64,000 nucleotides of DNA from Shewanella khirikhana (GCF_003957745.1 NZ_CP020373.1:1736001-1800000), one strand, 5' to 3'; counted from the first letter of the stretch, positions 36,385 to 45,265 are shown. A program made the numbers and translations. The notes: a model not told the origin generated them from the sequence alone.

Positions 36385-39300
36385 CTAGTGAAAATCCCGC
36401 GAAGCCACTTTGAGGCTATCGAGCAAATGCGAGATATCCTCAAGCCGACCTGCCACCACATGGGTCACGCCATCGGCATGTTCCACTGTGCCATTTACTT
36501 TCAAAATTGTTGATGTCAAATACGGCTTTCGCTGCGCCCTTGCTGTGCCCATCCACACTATCAGGTTAGTGTTGCCAGTCTCATCTTCCAGGGTAATAAA
36601 GGTAACGCCAGATGCAGTGCCGGGTCGCTGCCTGCCGGTCACCACACCGGCAACAGTTACCAGCTGCCCATGACGGGTGTCCTCAAGCGCTTTTGCTGTC
36701 AAAGTTTTTCCAAGTAAACCAGCAGTTCGCAACAATGCCATCGGATGTTGCCCCAGACTTAGCCCCTTGCTGCGATAATCCGCCTTGAGGCACTGCACCG
36801 CATTGGGGGCATCAAGACTTGGCTCTGCGCCCCCTGGCAGCAGCGGCTCTGGCAAGTCATCAAACAGCGGCAGGCTTGTCTGGCGGGCCGACAATTGCCA
36901 GCGGCTTTGAAATCGGTGGCCACTGAGTAACCTGAAGGCATCGGCAGCAGCAAGCAGCTCCAAAGCGTGCCTGTCGAGCAAGACGCTGACCTCACTCAAG
37001 TGCGCAAAACCCGCCGCTGGGCGAGCGGCAACCAGCCTTTGCATAGCCTGCTCTTTCAAGCCCTTAACCTGCCTGAATCCGAGCCGTATCCCAAAGCCGG
37101 TGGCGGTTTTCACCAGGCTGCTGTCCCACTGGCTGTGATTGATACACACATCAAACACCTCCACTCCATGACGGCGCACGTCCTGCAACAGCTGCGATGG
37201 GCTGTAAAACCCCATCGGCTGGCTGTTCAGCAGCGCGCAGCAAAAGGCCGCCGGGTAGTAAAACTTAAGATAAGCAGAGACATAGGCTAACAGCGCAAAG
37301 CTTGCCGAATGGGATTCAGGAAAGCCATATTCGCCAAAGCCCTGAATTTGGCGAAAGATCTGTCGGGCAAAGTCTTCGCTGTAGCCCCGCGCAGCCATGC
37401 CATCCAGCAGCTTTTGCTCGAAGGGCCACAGCTTGCCGGTATGTTTCCAACTGGCCATGGCCCGGCGCAGCGCATCCGCCTCACCACCACTGAAACCTGC
37501 GGCCACCATGGCAAGCTTGATCACCTGCTCCTGAAAAATCGGCACCCCCATGGTGCGCTCAAGCACGGCTTTGACTGCCTCGCTGGGGTAAGTCACCGCC
37601 TCCAACCCTTTGCGGCGCCTCAGGAACGGATGCACCATGTCACCCTGAATTGGCCCAGGGCGCACAATCGCAATTTGAATAACCAGATCGTAATAGCATG
37701 CAGGCCTGAGCCTTGGCAGCATGGACGTTTGCGCCCGGGACTCCACCTGAAACACTCCCATGCTGTCGCCGCAGCTGAGCATATGATAGACATTGGGATC
37801 TTCGGCTTTGATTGACCGCATGCCAAAGGGCTGCTGATGACGACTGATAAGCTCGAAACACTTACGAATGGCAGTCAGCATCCCCAGCGCCAGCACGTCC
37901 ACTTTCAGTAGCCCCAGCGCCTCCAGATCGTCCTTATCCCACTGGATCACGGTTCTGTCTTCCATGGCGGCGTTTTCCACCGGCACCAGCTCGGCCAGCG
38001 GCCCGGCGGAAATCACAAAGCCGCCTACATGCTGGGATAAATGACGCGGAAAGCCGAGCAAGGACTGCACAAGGTAGCCAAACATGTCGGCGCCAGGCAA
38101 CTGTGCGGCCAATTGTTCGCGCCAGGGGTGACTCGGATCGCGCCTGTCGATGCCCTGAATGAGCCTTGCCACCAGCTCTCTGTCCAGCCCCAGCACCTTG
38201 CCTACTTCCCCCATGGCGCTTTTCAGCCGATAGGTGATCACACTCGCGGCCAGCGCCGCCCGGTGGCGGCCGTACTTGCGATAAATGTATTGGATCACTT
38301 CTTCGCGGCGCTCATGCTCAAAGTCCACATCGATATCCGGCGGCTCGTGGCGTTCTTTGGAAATAAAGCGCTCAAACAGCATATTGACCCGGGTGGGATC
38401 CACTTCGGTGATCCCAAGGCAAAAACACACCACCGAATTGGCCGCCGAGCCGCGACCCTGATGCAAAATCCGCTTGCGTCTGGCGAAGCGGACTATGTCG
38501 TAAATGGTGAGAAAAAAATACTCATATTCAAGCTCATGGATAAGCTTAAGCTCGGCCAGGTACTGGCGTTTTACCGCTGCTGGCACCGCCAAGCCGTAGC
38601 GGCGCCGGGCGCCTTTGGCGACCTCCCGGGCAAGGTATTCACTGGCGTTTAAGCCAGCAGGCACCAGCTCGGCCGGGTACTCGTACCTGAGTTCAGCCAT
38701 CGAAAACCGGCACTGGCTGGCAATCTTCTGGGTATTGGCAATCCACTCCTGCGGATAACGGCGATGGATGCTGCCAAGGGGCCGCAAGTAATGCTCAGCG
38801 TTCTGGCACAAATGCCCTTCGGCTTCATCAAGCCTGAGGCCTAAGCGAATGCAGGTGAGTACATCCAGAAGCGGCTGGCGCGCCGCGCTGTGCATACGCA
38901 CATCTCCTGCTGCCACGCAGGGGATGTCGCACAAATCAGAGAGGCGCTTCAAATAGCGCTGCCACAGGCTGCCTGCGGCCTCAAGACACTGCTCCGCCAG
39001 TAAGTAGCGCCGCCCCTGCCAGGCTGCAAGCTGTTTTGCCAGCCGCTTTTGTGTAGCAAACCACTGCCGCTCGGTCGCGGCAATGTCCGCCCCCGGATTT
39101 TGGGGCATAGGCGGTCGCCACAGCAGCACGCAGTCAGGCAACGGCGATAACAGGTCGTCCAGATTGATGCGATATTCCCCCTTGGGGGCCCGCCGCCGAC
39201 CACGACTTATCAAACGGCACAGGGCGCCATAACCTGCCCGGCTGGTGGCCAACAGCACAAAGGTGCCTTCCGGCAGCCGAAATTCACTGCCCACAATCAG

Positions 39301-39477
39301 CGCTATACCAGCCTCCACGGCGGCCATGTGCGCCTTGACCACACCGGCCACCGAACATTCATCGGTAATGGCGATGGCACTGTAGCCAAGCCGCGCCGCC
39401 TCGGCCACCAGCTCGTGTGGGTGCGACGCGCCCCGTAAAAAGCTGTAGTTACTGATGGCATGAAGTTCGGCGTACAT
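36385..39477 (-). CDS. dnaE2: Error-prone DNA polymerase DnaE2 (ImuC)
   Basis: Protein of 1030 residues, a C-family polymerase III alpha subunit of the short DnaE2 type. An N-terminal PHP domain (AELHAISNYSFLRGASHPHELV) is followed by the polymerase core with GRGSAANSVVCFCLGI and PDIDVDFEHERREEVIQYIY (catalytic aspartates), then helix-hairpin-helix elements and an OB fold (VTVAGVVTGRQRPG...GVTFITLEDETG). QTSLPLF near residue 865 looks like a sliding-clamp-binding peptide. It performs translesion synthesis with ImuA and ImuB after DNA damage. The ATG overlaps the imuB stop (TGATG), so translation is coupled; a TTG directly precedes it. Confidence 0.95.
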   Translation of the reverse strand: MYAELHAISNYSFLRGASHPHELVAEAARLGYSAIAITDECSVAGVVKAHMAAVEAGIALIVGSEFRLPEGTFVLLATSRAGYGALCRLISRGRRRAPKGEYRINLDDLLSPLPDCVLLWRPPMPQNPGADIAATERQWFATQKRLAKQLAAWQGRRYLLAEQCLEAAGSLWQRYLKRLSDLCDIPCVAAGDVRMHSAARQPLLDVLTCIRLGLRLDEAEGHLCQNAEHYLRPLGSIHRRYPQEWIANTQKIASQCRFSMAELRYEYPAELVPAGLNASEYLAREVAKGARRRYGLAVPAAVKRQYLAELKLIHELEYEYFFLTIYDIVRFARRKRILHQGRGSAANSVVCFCLGITEVDPTRVNMLFERFISKERHEPPDIDVDFEHERREEVIQYIYRKYGRHRAALAASVITYRLKSAMGEVGKVLGLDRELVARLIQGIDRRDPSHPWREQLAAQLPGADMFGYLVQSLLGFPRHLSQHVGGFVISAGPLAELVPVENAAMEDRTVIQWDKDDLEALGLLKVDVLALGMLTAIRKCFELISRHQQPFGMRSIKAEDPNVYHMLSCGDSMGVFQVESRAQTSMLPRLRPACYYDLVIQIAIVRPGPIQGDMVHPFLRRRKGLEAVTYPSEAVKAVLERTMGVPIFQEQVIKLAMVAAGFSGGEADALRRAMASWKHTGKLWPFEQKLLDGMAARGYSEDFARQIFRQIQGFGEYGFPESHSASFALLAYVSAYLKFYYPAAFCCALLNSQPMGFYSPSQLLQDVRRHGVEVFDVCINHSQWDSSLVKTATGFGIRLGFRQVKGLKEQAMQRLVAARPAAGFAHLSEVSVLLDRHALELLAAADAFRLLSGHRFQSRWQLSARQTSLPLFDDLPEPLLPGGAEPSLDAPNAVQCLKADYRSKGLSLGQHPMALLRTAGLLGKTLTAKALEDTRHGQLVTVAGVVTGRQRPGTASGVTFITLEDETGNTNLIVWMGTARAQRKPYLTSTILKVNGTVEHADGVTHVVAGRLEDISHLLDSLKVASRDFH

Positions 39478-41648
39478 CAAAACCAGCCCTGCAAGTAAAG
39501 TCCGGGCTCGCCCTCACGGCGAAACACCCAGCACAGGCCACCTTCATGGTGGCGGGCAAGATAATAGTCACGCGCCGCGCCCATGGGTTTCCCGCTTGGC
39601 AAACTCTCGCTTACCTGGCCTGTATCAAGCTCAGTTACGCTTTGAGCCGCCACGGTTTGGCTGCCATGCCACCAGGGTTCACGCAGCCGCTCCGGGCCGC
39701 GCAGCAGCTCGACATCGGTTTCTGCAATCGCTTCGGGCGTTACCAAAAGCCAGGGCGGGCGGCAGGCAAGTGACAGCCCTTCTGTGGCAGCATCCTGTGT
39801 GGCCGCAGGCTTACTGGCTGCTGCGGCTTTTGTCGCTGTCTCGCTCAGTTCCATCACAGCAGTCGCGGCTTCGCTCGTTGCAGCTTTGTTCGTAACAGGC
39901 TCATTGGCCGCTGCTAAGCCCGTAATTGCTAAATCTGTAACTGTTAAGTGCGTCGCTGTTGCGGCTTTTTTATCTGCTGCTGGAGTGATACCGGCAGCTG
40001 CTGCGCGTTGCCGCGCTGGCATGGATGAGGTGAATGGCTCTGTTGGCTTAAGCTCTGTTGGCTTAGGCTCTTTTGGCTTAGCCTCTGTCAGTTTTGGCTG
40101 GGTCAGTTTTGGCTGGGTCAGTTTGGGCGGAGTTGGCTTTGACTGCTGGCGTGAAGGCTTTGCAGCTAAAGATGAGGCTGACAAAGATGATGCAGGCAAA
40201 GCCGTATGGGCAACCGCCACAGGTGCCGACATCGGTTGCAGGCAAAAGCTGTGCTCCGGCAAGAGCGCCTTTCTGGCGCCAAGGCGCTTTACCCTGTCTT
40301 GCCCCAATCGGGCTTCGAGCCGGGCCAGCAAGCTCAGGCTGGCTCTGTGACTGTTTTCGATGGCTCCTGCCAGCGGCGCACTTCTGGGGCTAAAGTGACA
40401 GCGGTGCAGCGTCAGTGCCACCACGGGCGCGGCCAGCGTAAAGCGCTCCAGTTGCAAACGGCACAGGGCCAACAGGCCATCGGCGGTGTATTCGGCAAAG
40501 GGGTATGCCAGCGACAGGCGCGCTTCATGAGCCTCTGCTGTGGGCTGAATCGACTCAGCTTTATCCAAAGCTCTGGATAGCGCACCTGTCACGCTTCCCT
40601 GACCGATACTTGCCTCTCTACCAGTGGTCTCGGAGGTTTCTGTGGTCTCTATGGTTTCTGTGAAGGTTGCCCGGTAATGCAACACCAGCTCCAGCATGGA
40701 AACCGCCAACTGTCGCTGACGTAAAAACAGCGCAAGCTCGGCAAACATACGCCCAAGCACAAACACCAGGGCATTGAGACTTTCGGCCTCATACATCAGC
40801 TCAAGCCGCTGACGATACTCTTCCTGCGGGCAATAAAAGCTCTGGGGATGGGGCTGCTTACCGTTAAGCCTTGCCAATAGCAGCACAAATTCAGGACCAA
40901 AGCGGATCCCAAGCTCGGCGGCGGGTAAAGCCTGCAGCGCACCTATATGCTCAAGCCCCATGCCCTCCAAACGAAAAAGCAGCGTCTCAGGCACAGGCAG
41001 GGTTGAGATTGGCAGCGCCGATAATTGCCGTGATAAAACCTCTGCTGCGCTTTTGGGCTCAGCAATCGCTTTTGATGCTGATTTTGAAGCGAAAACCTTG
41101 AGAGCCGATTGCGACGTTGCAGCCCTGGCAAACACTGGCTGCAGCGTCTTTGATGCCAGACTGGGCCGGGTTTTGGCCAGCATACCCGCTGCCAACGGCG
41201 TGGCAGCAAACGCCATGGCAAAGTGGCAGTTAAGTCCTTCAAGCGCGGCGGCCAATGCTTTTGCCAGCGCCGCTTCGCCGCCAAAGAGTTTTGCCATAGA
41301 GCCGGTTTCAAGCAGCAGTACATCGTGGCAACGGGCAAAAAACGTATCGGGCTCAGGAGGCGGCACCAGGCGGGCACTGAAACTGTAGCCGTGGCGACAC
41401 AGCCAGTCGCAGCCTTGCCGGTGCAGCGAGAGATTGAAGGGAAATGGCTGCACATTGGGGCACAGCTGCGCCGCGCTGCCCATGCTCTGACCTGCCATAA
41501 CCCCGGCATTGGCCGCCTGCGGGCAGGCTTTAAGCACCCGCGCCTTTGCCACATCGTACAAAATAAGTGGCATGGATGGCGCCAGCCCCTGCACATGGCG
41601 CAGATAATCCAGCTCCCAATGGGGTAGCCATACACCAAGCCAGCGCAT
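39477..41648 (-). CDS. imuB: ImuB, Y-family-like polymerase subunit of the mutasome
   Basis: Protein of 723 residues starting at the ATG at 41648 behind AAGGG. The N-terminal part (about 1-470) is Y-family-like: WLGVWLPHWELDYL, FARCHDVLLLETGSMAKLFGGEAALAKAL and FAATPLAAGMLAKTRPSL. In known ImuB proteins the catalytic acidic residues are degenerate and the protein acts as a hub joining clamp, ImuA and DnaE2. Residues about 490-620 form an unusual low-complexity insert of PKLTQ-type repeats followed by Ala/Thr-rich sequence, making the protein about 200 residues longer than usual. The conserved C-terminal end (REPWWHGS...RDYYLARHHEGGLCWVFRREGEPGLYLQGWF) is intact. Confidence 0.93.
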   Translation of the reverse strand: MRWLGVWLPHWELDYLRHVQGLAPSMPLILYDVAKARVLKACPQAANAGVMAGQSMGSAAQLCPNVQPFPFNLSLHRQGCDWLCRHGYSFSARLVPPPEPDTFFARCHDVLLLETGSMAKLFGGEAALAKALAAALEGLNCHFAMAFAATPLAAGMLAKTRPSLASKTLQPVFARAATSQSALKVFASKSASKAIAEPKSAAEVLSRQLSALPISTLPVPETLLFRLEGMGLEHIGALQALPAAELGIRFGPEFVLLLARLNGKQPHPQSFYCPQEEYRQRLELMYEAESLNALVFVLGRMFAELALFLRQRQLAVSMLELVLHYRATFTETIETTETSETTGREASIGQGSVTGALSRALDKAESIQPTAEAHEARLSLAYPFAEYTADGLLALCRLQLERFTLAAPVVALTLHRCHFSPRSAPLAGAIENSHRASLSLLARLEARLGQDRVKRLGARKALLPEHSFCLQPMSAPVAVAHTALPASSLSASSLAAKPSRQQSKPTPPKLTQPKLTQPKLTEAKPKEPKPTELKPTEPFTSSMPARQRAAAAGITPAADKKAATATHLTVTDLAITGLAAANEPVTNKAATSEAATAVMELSETATKAAAASKPAATQDAATEGLSLACRPPWLLVTPEAIAETDVELLRGPERLREPWWHGSQTVAAQSVTELDTGQVSESLPSGKPMGAARDYYLARHHEGGLCWVFRREGEPGLYLQGWF
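40037..40131 (-). repeat. 15-nt tandem repeat inside imuB
   Basis: Three consecutive copies of a 15-base unit at 40087-40131 (GTCAGTTTTGGCTGG on the plus strand, the third copy diverged) encode PKLTQ. A related 15-base pattern at about 40037-40085 encodes KPTEL/EPKPT. The in-frame unit keeps the protein open if copy number changes. Confidence 0.8.
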
Positions 41649-41791
41649 CAACCCTTAACCCAAACAGATTGATGACGGCTAAGCCCGCGGGCCAAACAGC
41701 AGCGCTGCTGAACGAACAGGCTCTGCTGAAACAAATGTCTTTGATGGACGCGCAGGCAATCACGGATAAATGACATACATCATCCTCCTGC

Positions 41792-42487
41792 TCAGGCGCC
41801 GCCCCAGGGGCCCTGCACCACCTGCATGGATGGCTGCGGCGGTAAGTAGCGTGCAAGCAGTGGGGAAAGCCCCTCAATCTGCAAACTGTCCTGCGGTTTG
41901 CCGCCGCGGCGTTTCAGTAAAGCGAGTTCCAGCCTGTCTGAGTTACCGCCCGGGGTTAACCCCAAACGCAGCGGCAAAGGATTACCCTCAGTGGCGTCAG
42001 TCACCAGAATAATGGCCAGACAGCCGCCCTTTTCCGCCGCCAGCTGCAAACGCCGGGCTTCGGTCAGGCTTAAACGGTCAAGCCAGCCCAACAACAAACG
42101 GCAGCCACCACTGGCCAGACTCTGCTCCATAGCCCAGAGTCTGTCCTTACGCGCGTTGACATCCACCAGGCAAAAGCCTTCCGGCCGCAGTCCATGTTGC
42201 AATAAGTACTGCGGATTCAACTGCCAGGGAGCGCCAACCAAAATTACCGGGGTGTCGTTTTCGCCCTGTATGCACCTGAGCAGTGGCGTTAACAGCAGCA
42301 TTGACTGCGACCCCGGCACCGGGCAACTCAGTTCACACACCCCATGGCGCGGCCAGCCGCTGTCGGGCAAGGCAGCATCCAGCGTCTCAAAGCCGGTGGC
42401 ATAACCGGGCTGCTGGCAGGTTTGTTGCCCAAGCCAGATATCCTGGCGGCCAAGTTGTTTGGAAAGCTCTTGTGGACTGGTTTTCAT
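41792..42487 (-). CDS. imuA: ImuA, RecA-like accessory protein of the mutasome
   Basis: Protein of 231 residues, the usual length for gammaproteobacterial ImuA (SulA/RecA-like). It shows QPGYATGFETLDAALPDSGWPRHGVCELSCP, a loading-site motif region related to RecA but without a full Walker A, and GGCRLLLGWLDRLSLTEARRLQLAAEKGGCLAIILV. It works with ImuB and DnaE2 in SOS mutagenesis. The gene has its own LexA-controlled promoter and is separated from imuB by 143 bp without a terminator. Confidence 0.93.
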   Translation of the reverse strand: MKTSPQELSKQLGRQDIWLGQQTCQQPGYATGFETLDAALPDSGWPRHGVCELSCPVPGSQSMLLLTPLLRCIQGENDTPVILVGAPWQLNPQYLLQHGLRPEGFCLVDVNARKDRLWAMEQSLASGGCRLLLGWLDRLSLTEARRLQLAAEKGGCLAIILVTDATEGNPLPLRLGLTPGGNSDRLELALLKRRGGKPQDSLQIEGLSPLLARYLPPQPSMQVVQGPWGGA

Positions 42488-42535
42488 CGGGGCACCTGTG
42501 TCTGAACCGGGTTTCGGTATTCAAATCACCAATAA

Positions 42536-42551
42536 CTGTATATTTATACAG
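42536..42551. promoter_or_regulatory. LexA (SOS) box
   Basis: CTGTATATTTATACAG matches the gammaproteobacterial LexA palindrome CTGT-N8-ACAG with an A/T core. It covers the start-site region of the imuA promoter, 49 bp before the imuA ATG, and is 95 bp from the divergent kinase gene. Confidence 0.92.
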
Positions 42552-42577
42552 TATAGCAGTTCTGACAAACTTGCCAA
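42550..42577 (-). promoter_or_regulatory. Promoter of imuA-imuB-dnaE2
   Basis: Read leftward: TTGGCA (42577-42572), 16 bases, TATACT (42555-42550). The -10 touches the LexA box, so LexA binding should block initiation. Confidence 0.65.
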
Positions 42578-42600
42578 TCCTCTGGGATCTGAATTGGCAA
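42571..42600. promoter_or_regulatory. Perfect inverted repeat TTGCCAAT-N14-ATTGGCAA
   Basis: Two exact 8-base arms flank 14 bases. One arm supplies the -35 of the imuA promoter and the other abuts the -10 of the divergent kinase promoter. It has no T-run, so it is more likely an operator than a terminator. The regulator is unknown. Confidence 0.5.
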
Positions 42601-42604
42601 GGTG

Positions 42605-42624
42605 TATAATGCGAATCATTTTTA
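42605..42624 (+). promoter_or_regulatory. Kinase-gene promoter -10 with overlapping Fur-like box
   Basis: TATAAT at 42605-42610 is a perfect -10. It is followed at 42610-42624 by TGCGAATCATTTTTA, which matches 10 of 14 specified positions of the Fur 7-1-7 consensus TGATAATNATTATCA. The -35 is weak. Iron repression of the kinase is a reasonable guess only. Confidence 0.5.
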
Positions 42625-42646
42625 TTTATAAGTCTGTGCAATTGTC

Positions 42647-44053
42647 ATGAAGTTGTCCCGCCATCACCCCTTTGCCCGCCTGCAATGGCGCCTGTTTGGC
42701 TATTTCGGCTCCTCCCTGTTGGTGATTTTGTTATTGGCCAGTCTGATTGAAGCCATGGTGCTGCATCAGCTGTTGGTGCTGCCAAAGGAAACCAAGGCGC
42801 AGCTGTCGGTGTTGGCCCGGGAGGCCGAAGCCATGGTGAAACGCGGCTCTCCTCAGGCGCTGGCCGAGTGGGAGGCGGCGCAGTCGTTCAGTTTGCATGT
42901 GATTAACAGCCGCCTTGAAGGCGTTAGCGGCCGCCCTGTTCATCCGCACTTTGAATTCAAACTGGGGTTTATGCTGGGGCCGGATCAGGCGCTGGGGGAT
43001 CGGGTACAAAAGCCCATTATCGGCCTGCCGATTTATGCCACTTTCGATGACAGCGGCCCTCTGCTTTTGGCGGTGCAGCTCAATGCGAATTTGCACCCAG
43101 CCAAGGATCTCAGTTACAGCCTGTGGGCGATCCGCTTAACCGTGGGATTGTTTGTGCTGTGGCTGTTCAGTCGCCTGCTGGGGCATTACCTCATCAAACC
43201 GCTGGCGACGTTGCAACAGGGCACCCGAGCCCTGGCAAGCGGAAAGCTCAGCACCCGGATCGGCGAGCACTTTTCGGCGGCTGAACCTGAGTTTTATCAG
43301 CTCGGCCACGACTTTGATGAAATGGCGGATGTGATTGAACGCACCCTCACCACCCAGGAGCGCCTTATTCGTGACGTGTCCCATGAGCTGCGCACCCCGC
43401 TTGCGCGGCAAAAGCTGGCAGCCGATTTGCTGGAGAGCGATCTGGCAGAGTCCTCACCTTACCTTAAGCGGATCCACGCGGAAAACAGCGAACTCAGCCG
43501 CCTGATAGACACCCTTTTGGGTTACAGTCGCCTCGCCAGTGGCTATCAGACCGCCCGCTGCGCGCCCTTTAATCTGCACGAGCTGGCGCAGCCACTTCTG
43601 GGGGATTGCCGTTTTGAAGCTGCGCCACGCCAACATATCGAATGGCAGGATTTGGCCGCCTGCAAGCATATCGAGCTTGAAACCGACCAAAGTTTGCTGC
43701 AGCGGGCGCTGGAAAACCTGGTGCGCAACAGCCTTAAATATGCCGGATCTGAGTGTCATATTCAGATAACCAGCCACTGCGATGATAGCTGGCTCAATAT
43801 CACAGTGGCAGATGATGGCCCGGGTATCGATGACACCAAGCTCGAAACTCTGTTCCATCCCTTTACCCGCTTTGATGAGGCCCGTCACGCCAGTCAGGGC
43901 GGATTTGGCCTGGGGCTTGCTATAGTGCGGGAGTGTGTGCGTCTGCTCGGCGGTGATGTCTCGGCCGGGCGCAGTGAAGCTGGTGGGTTGGAAGTTAAGC
44001 TGTTGCTGCCGATGCGGCTTAAAAGGCTGGCCGCTGCCGACAAGGCCATTTAG
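42647..44053 (+). CDS. Orphan sensor histidine kinase
   Basis: Protein of 468 residues. Two membrane helices (about 15-38 and 160-180) bracket a periplasmic sensor of about 120 residues. Then come a HAMP domain (YLIKPLATLQQGTRALASGKLSTRI), the HisKA box RDVSHELRTPLARQKL with His246, and an HATPase domain with N-box ENLVRNSLKYAG, G1 DDGPGID and G2 GGFGLGLAIV. It resembles CpxA/PfeS-type envelope sensors. No response regulator gene is adjacent, which is unusual for this class. Its promoter region carries a Fur-like box and a LexA box shared with imuA. The nearby cognate regulator may have been lost or lie elsewhere. Confidence 0.9.
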   Translation: MKLSRHHPFARLQWRLFGYFGSSLLVILLLASLIEAMVLHQLLVLPKETKAQLSVLAREAEAMVKRGSPQALAEWEAAQSFSLHVINSRLEGVSGRPVHPHFEFKLGFMLGPDQALGDRVQKPIIGLPIYATFDDSGPLLLAVQLNANLHPAKDLSYSLWAIRLTVGLFVLWLFSRLLGHYLIKPLATLQQGTRALASGKLSTRIGEHFSAAEPEFYQLGHDFDEMADVIERTLTTQERLIRDVSHELRTPLARQKLAADLLESDLAESSPYLKRIHAENSELSRLIDTLLGYSRLASGYQTARCAPFNLHELAQPLLGDCRFEAAPRQHIEWQDLAACKHIELETDQSLLQRALENLVRNSLKYAGSECHIQITSHCDDSWLNITVADDGPGIDDTKLETLFHPFTRFDEARHASQGGFGLGLAIVRECVRLLGGDVSAGRSEAGGLEVKLLLPMRLKRLAAADKAI

Positions 44054-44088
44054 TATAGGTGCATGAATTGCTTTTGGAAGGTGCGCGG

Positions 44089-44430
44089 ATGTCCAGCCTG
44101 AGTCCAAGCCGGATCTGGCATATAGTGACCCTCATTCCTGAGGGTAAGGTGCTCAGTTATGGCAAAGTGGCCGACCTTGCCGGTTTGCCCGGCCGCGCCC
44201 GCTATGTATCACGGGCCCTGAAACTGGCACCGGACAGTCTGGCACTCCCCTGGCACAGGGTGATAAACAGCCAGGGAAAAATTTCTTTTCCTAAAGACAC
44301 TGAGCCCTTTCGGCTACAACAGGAAAGCCTGCGTCTTGAGGGGGTTATCGTGAACCAAGGCAAAATCAACTTGTCTGAATATGAGTGGCGGCCCGATATG
44401 GCCACCCTGATATTGAGTCTGCCTTACTGA
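44089..44430 (+). CDS. Alkyltransferase-like protein (ATL)
   Basis: Protein of 113 residues. It matches the DNA-binding domain of O6-alkylguanine-DNA alkyltransferase (GKVLSYGKVADLAGLPGRARYVSRAL, arginine finger and helix-turn-helix). The active-site motif PCHR is replaced by PWHR (Trp55), the defining feature of ATL proteins. ATLs bind O6-alkylguanine without repairing it and hand the lesion to nucleotide excision repair. I use the ATG at 44089 because GGAAGG lies 9 bases upstream, and the upstream 10 codons lack similarity. It lies 35 bp after the kinase. Confidence 0.93.
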   Translation: MSSLSPSRIWHIVTLIPEGKVLSYGKVADLAGLPGRARYVSRALKLAPDSLALPWHRVINSQGKISFPKDTEPFRLQQESLRLEGVIVNQGKINLSEYEWRPDMATLILSLPY

Positions 44431-44444
44431 CGCCAAGGAGCTGT

Positions 44445-45191
44445 ATGCGCAAGTTTCTGTTATCCCTCGCCCTGCCACTGCTGAGTGCCAGCGCTTTAAG
44501 TATTAGCGCCTATGCCCAAAACTCACTGTCGCCCTTTGAGGCCGACTACAAGGTGCTGTACGGCGATATTGGCCTGGGCAAGGCTCATTTCAGCCTGCCG
44601 GCGCCCGAAGGAAATTACTACCAGTACAATTTTACCAGTGAGCTGAGCCTGCTGTTTTTAAGCGATGAGCGCAGTATCAAGAGTAAATTCCGCCGCACCG
44701 ACCATGGGCTTGAGCCCATGGTGTTTATCCATCAGCGCACAGGTACCGGCAGTGATTTCAGCGAGCAGGTGGCCTTTTTGAAAGACAAGTCCATCGTGCG
44801 CAGCAACTACAAGGGCGAGCATGTTGAGCTGCCGTTTGAGAACAAGCTCTACGACACCATGATGGTGCAGTTGCAGTTCCGTCAGGATCTGATTGATGGC
44901 AAAGAAGCACTTGAATACCACATGGTGAAAGACAACGAGATTGATGACTACTCATTCAAGCGTATGGGCGAGGAAGTGCTGAATATCGATGGCACCGAGT
45001 ACCGTACCCTGCGCCTTGAGGTGATCCGCGACAGCAAGAAGCGCAAAACCGTAGTGTGGATGGCGCCGGATCTGGCCTATCTGCCGGTACGCATGACTCA
45101 CTTTGAAAAGGGCGACAAACAGCTGGATGTACAGCTGACCGGTTATCGCTTTATCGATACCGCGCCCGCACCGCTGGCGGCCAACCCATAA
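44445..45191 (+). CDS. Exported DUF3108 family protein
   Basis: Protein of 248 residues, with the ATG at 44445 preceded by AAGGAG and a clear signal peptide (MRKFLLSLALPLLSASALSISAYAQ). The mature part shows the DUF3108 pattern: FEADYKVLYGDIGLGKAHFSL, a middle FRRTDHGLEPMVFIHQRTGTG, and ending VVWMAPDLAYLPVRMTHFEKGDKQLDVQLTGY. These are periplasmic beta-rich proteins of unknown function, related in shape to lipoprotein carriers. It lies 14 bp after the ATL gene and ends at a bidirectional terminator. Confidence 0.88.
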   Translation: MRKFLLSLALPLLSASALSISAYAQNSLSPFEADYKVLYGDIGLGKAHFSLPAPEGNYYQYNFTSELSLLFLSDERSIKSKFRRTDHGLEPMVFIHQRTGTGSDFSEQVAFLKDKSIVRSNYKGEHVELPFENKLYDTMMVQLQFRQDLIDGKEALEYHMVKDNEIDDYSFKRMGEEVLNIDGTEYRTLRLEVIRDSKKRKTVVWMAPDLAYLPVRMTHFEKGDKQLDVQLTGYRFIDTAPAPLAANP

Positions 45192-45207
45192 GCGGTAAAC
45201 AAGCCAC

Positions 45208-45235
45208 AAAAAAGCCGGCAATGCCCGGCTTTTTT
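45208..45235. terminator. Bidirectional terminator
   Basis: AAAAAGCCGG and CCGGCTTTTT arms around a 6-base loop. It serves the DUF3108 gene and the converging amidotransferase gene. Confidence 0.9.
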
Positions 45236-45265
45236 AGTCTTTACGCTGTGTCGGCAGTACCCGGG

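Noticed and set aside
41530..41877. Leftward frame of 115 codons spanning the imuA-imuB gap
   Set aside because: It overlaps the ends of both genes in another frame and is Cys/Ala-rich without motif. The 143-bp gap itself shows no supported gene.
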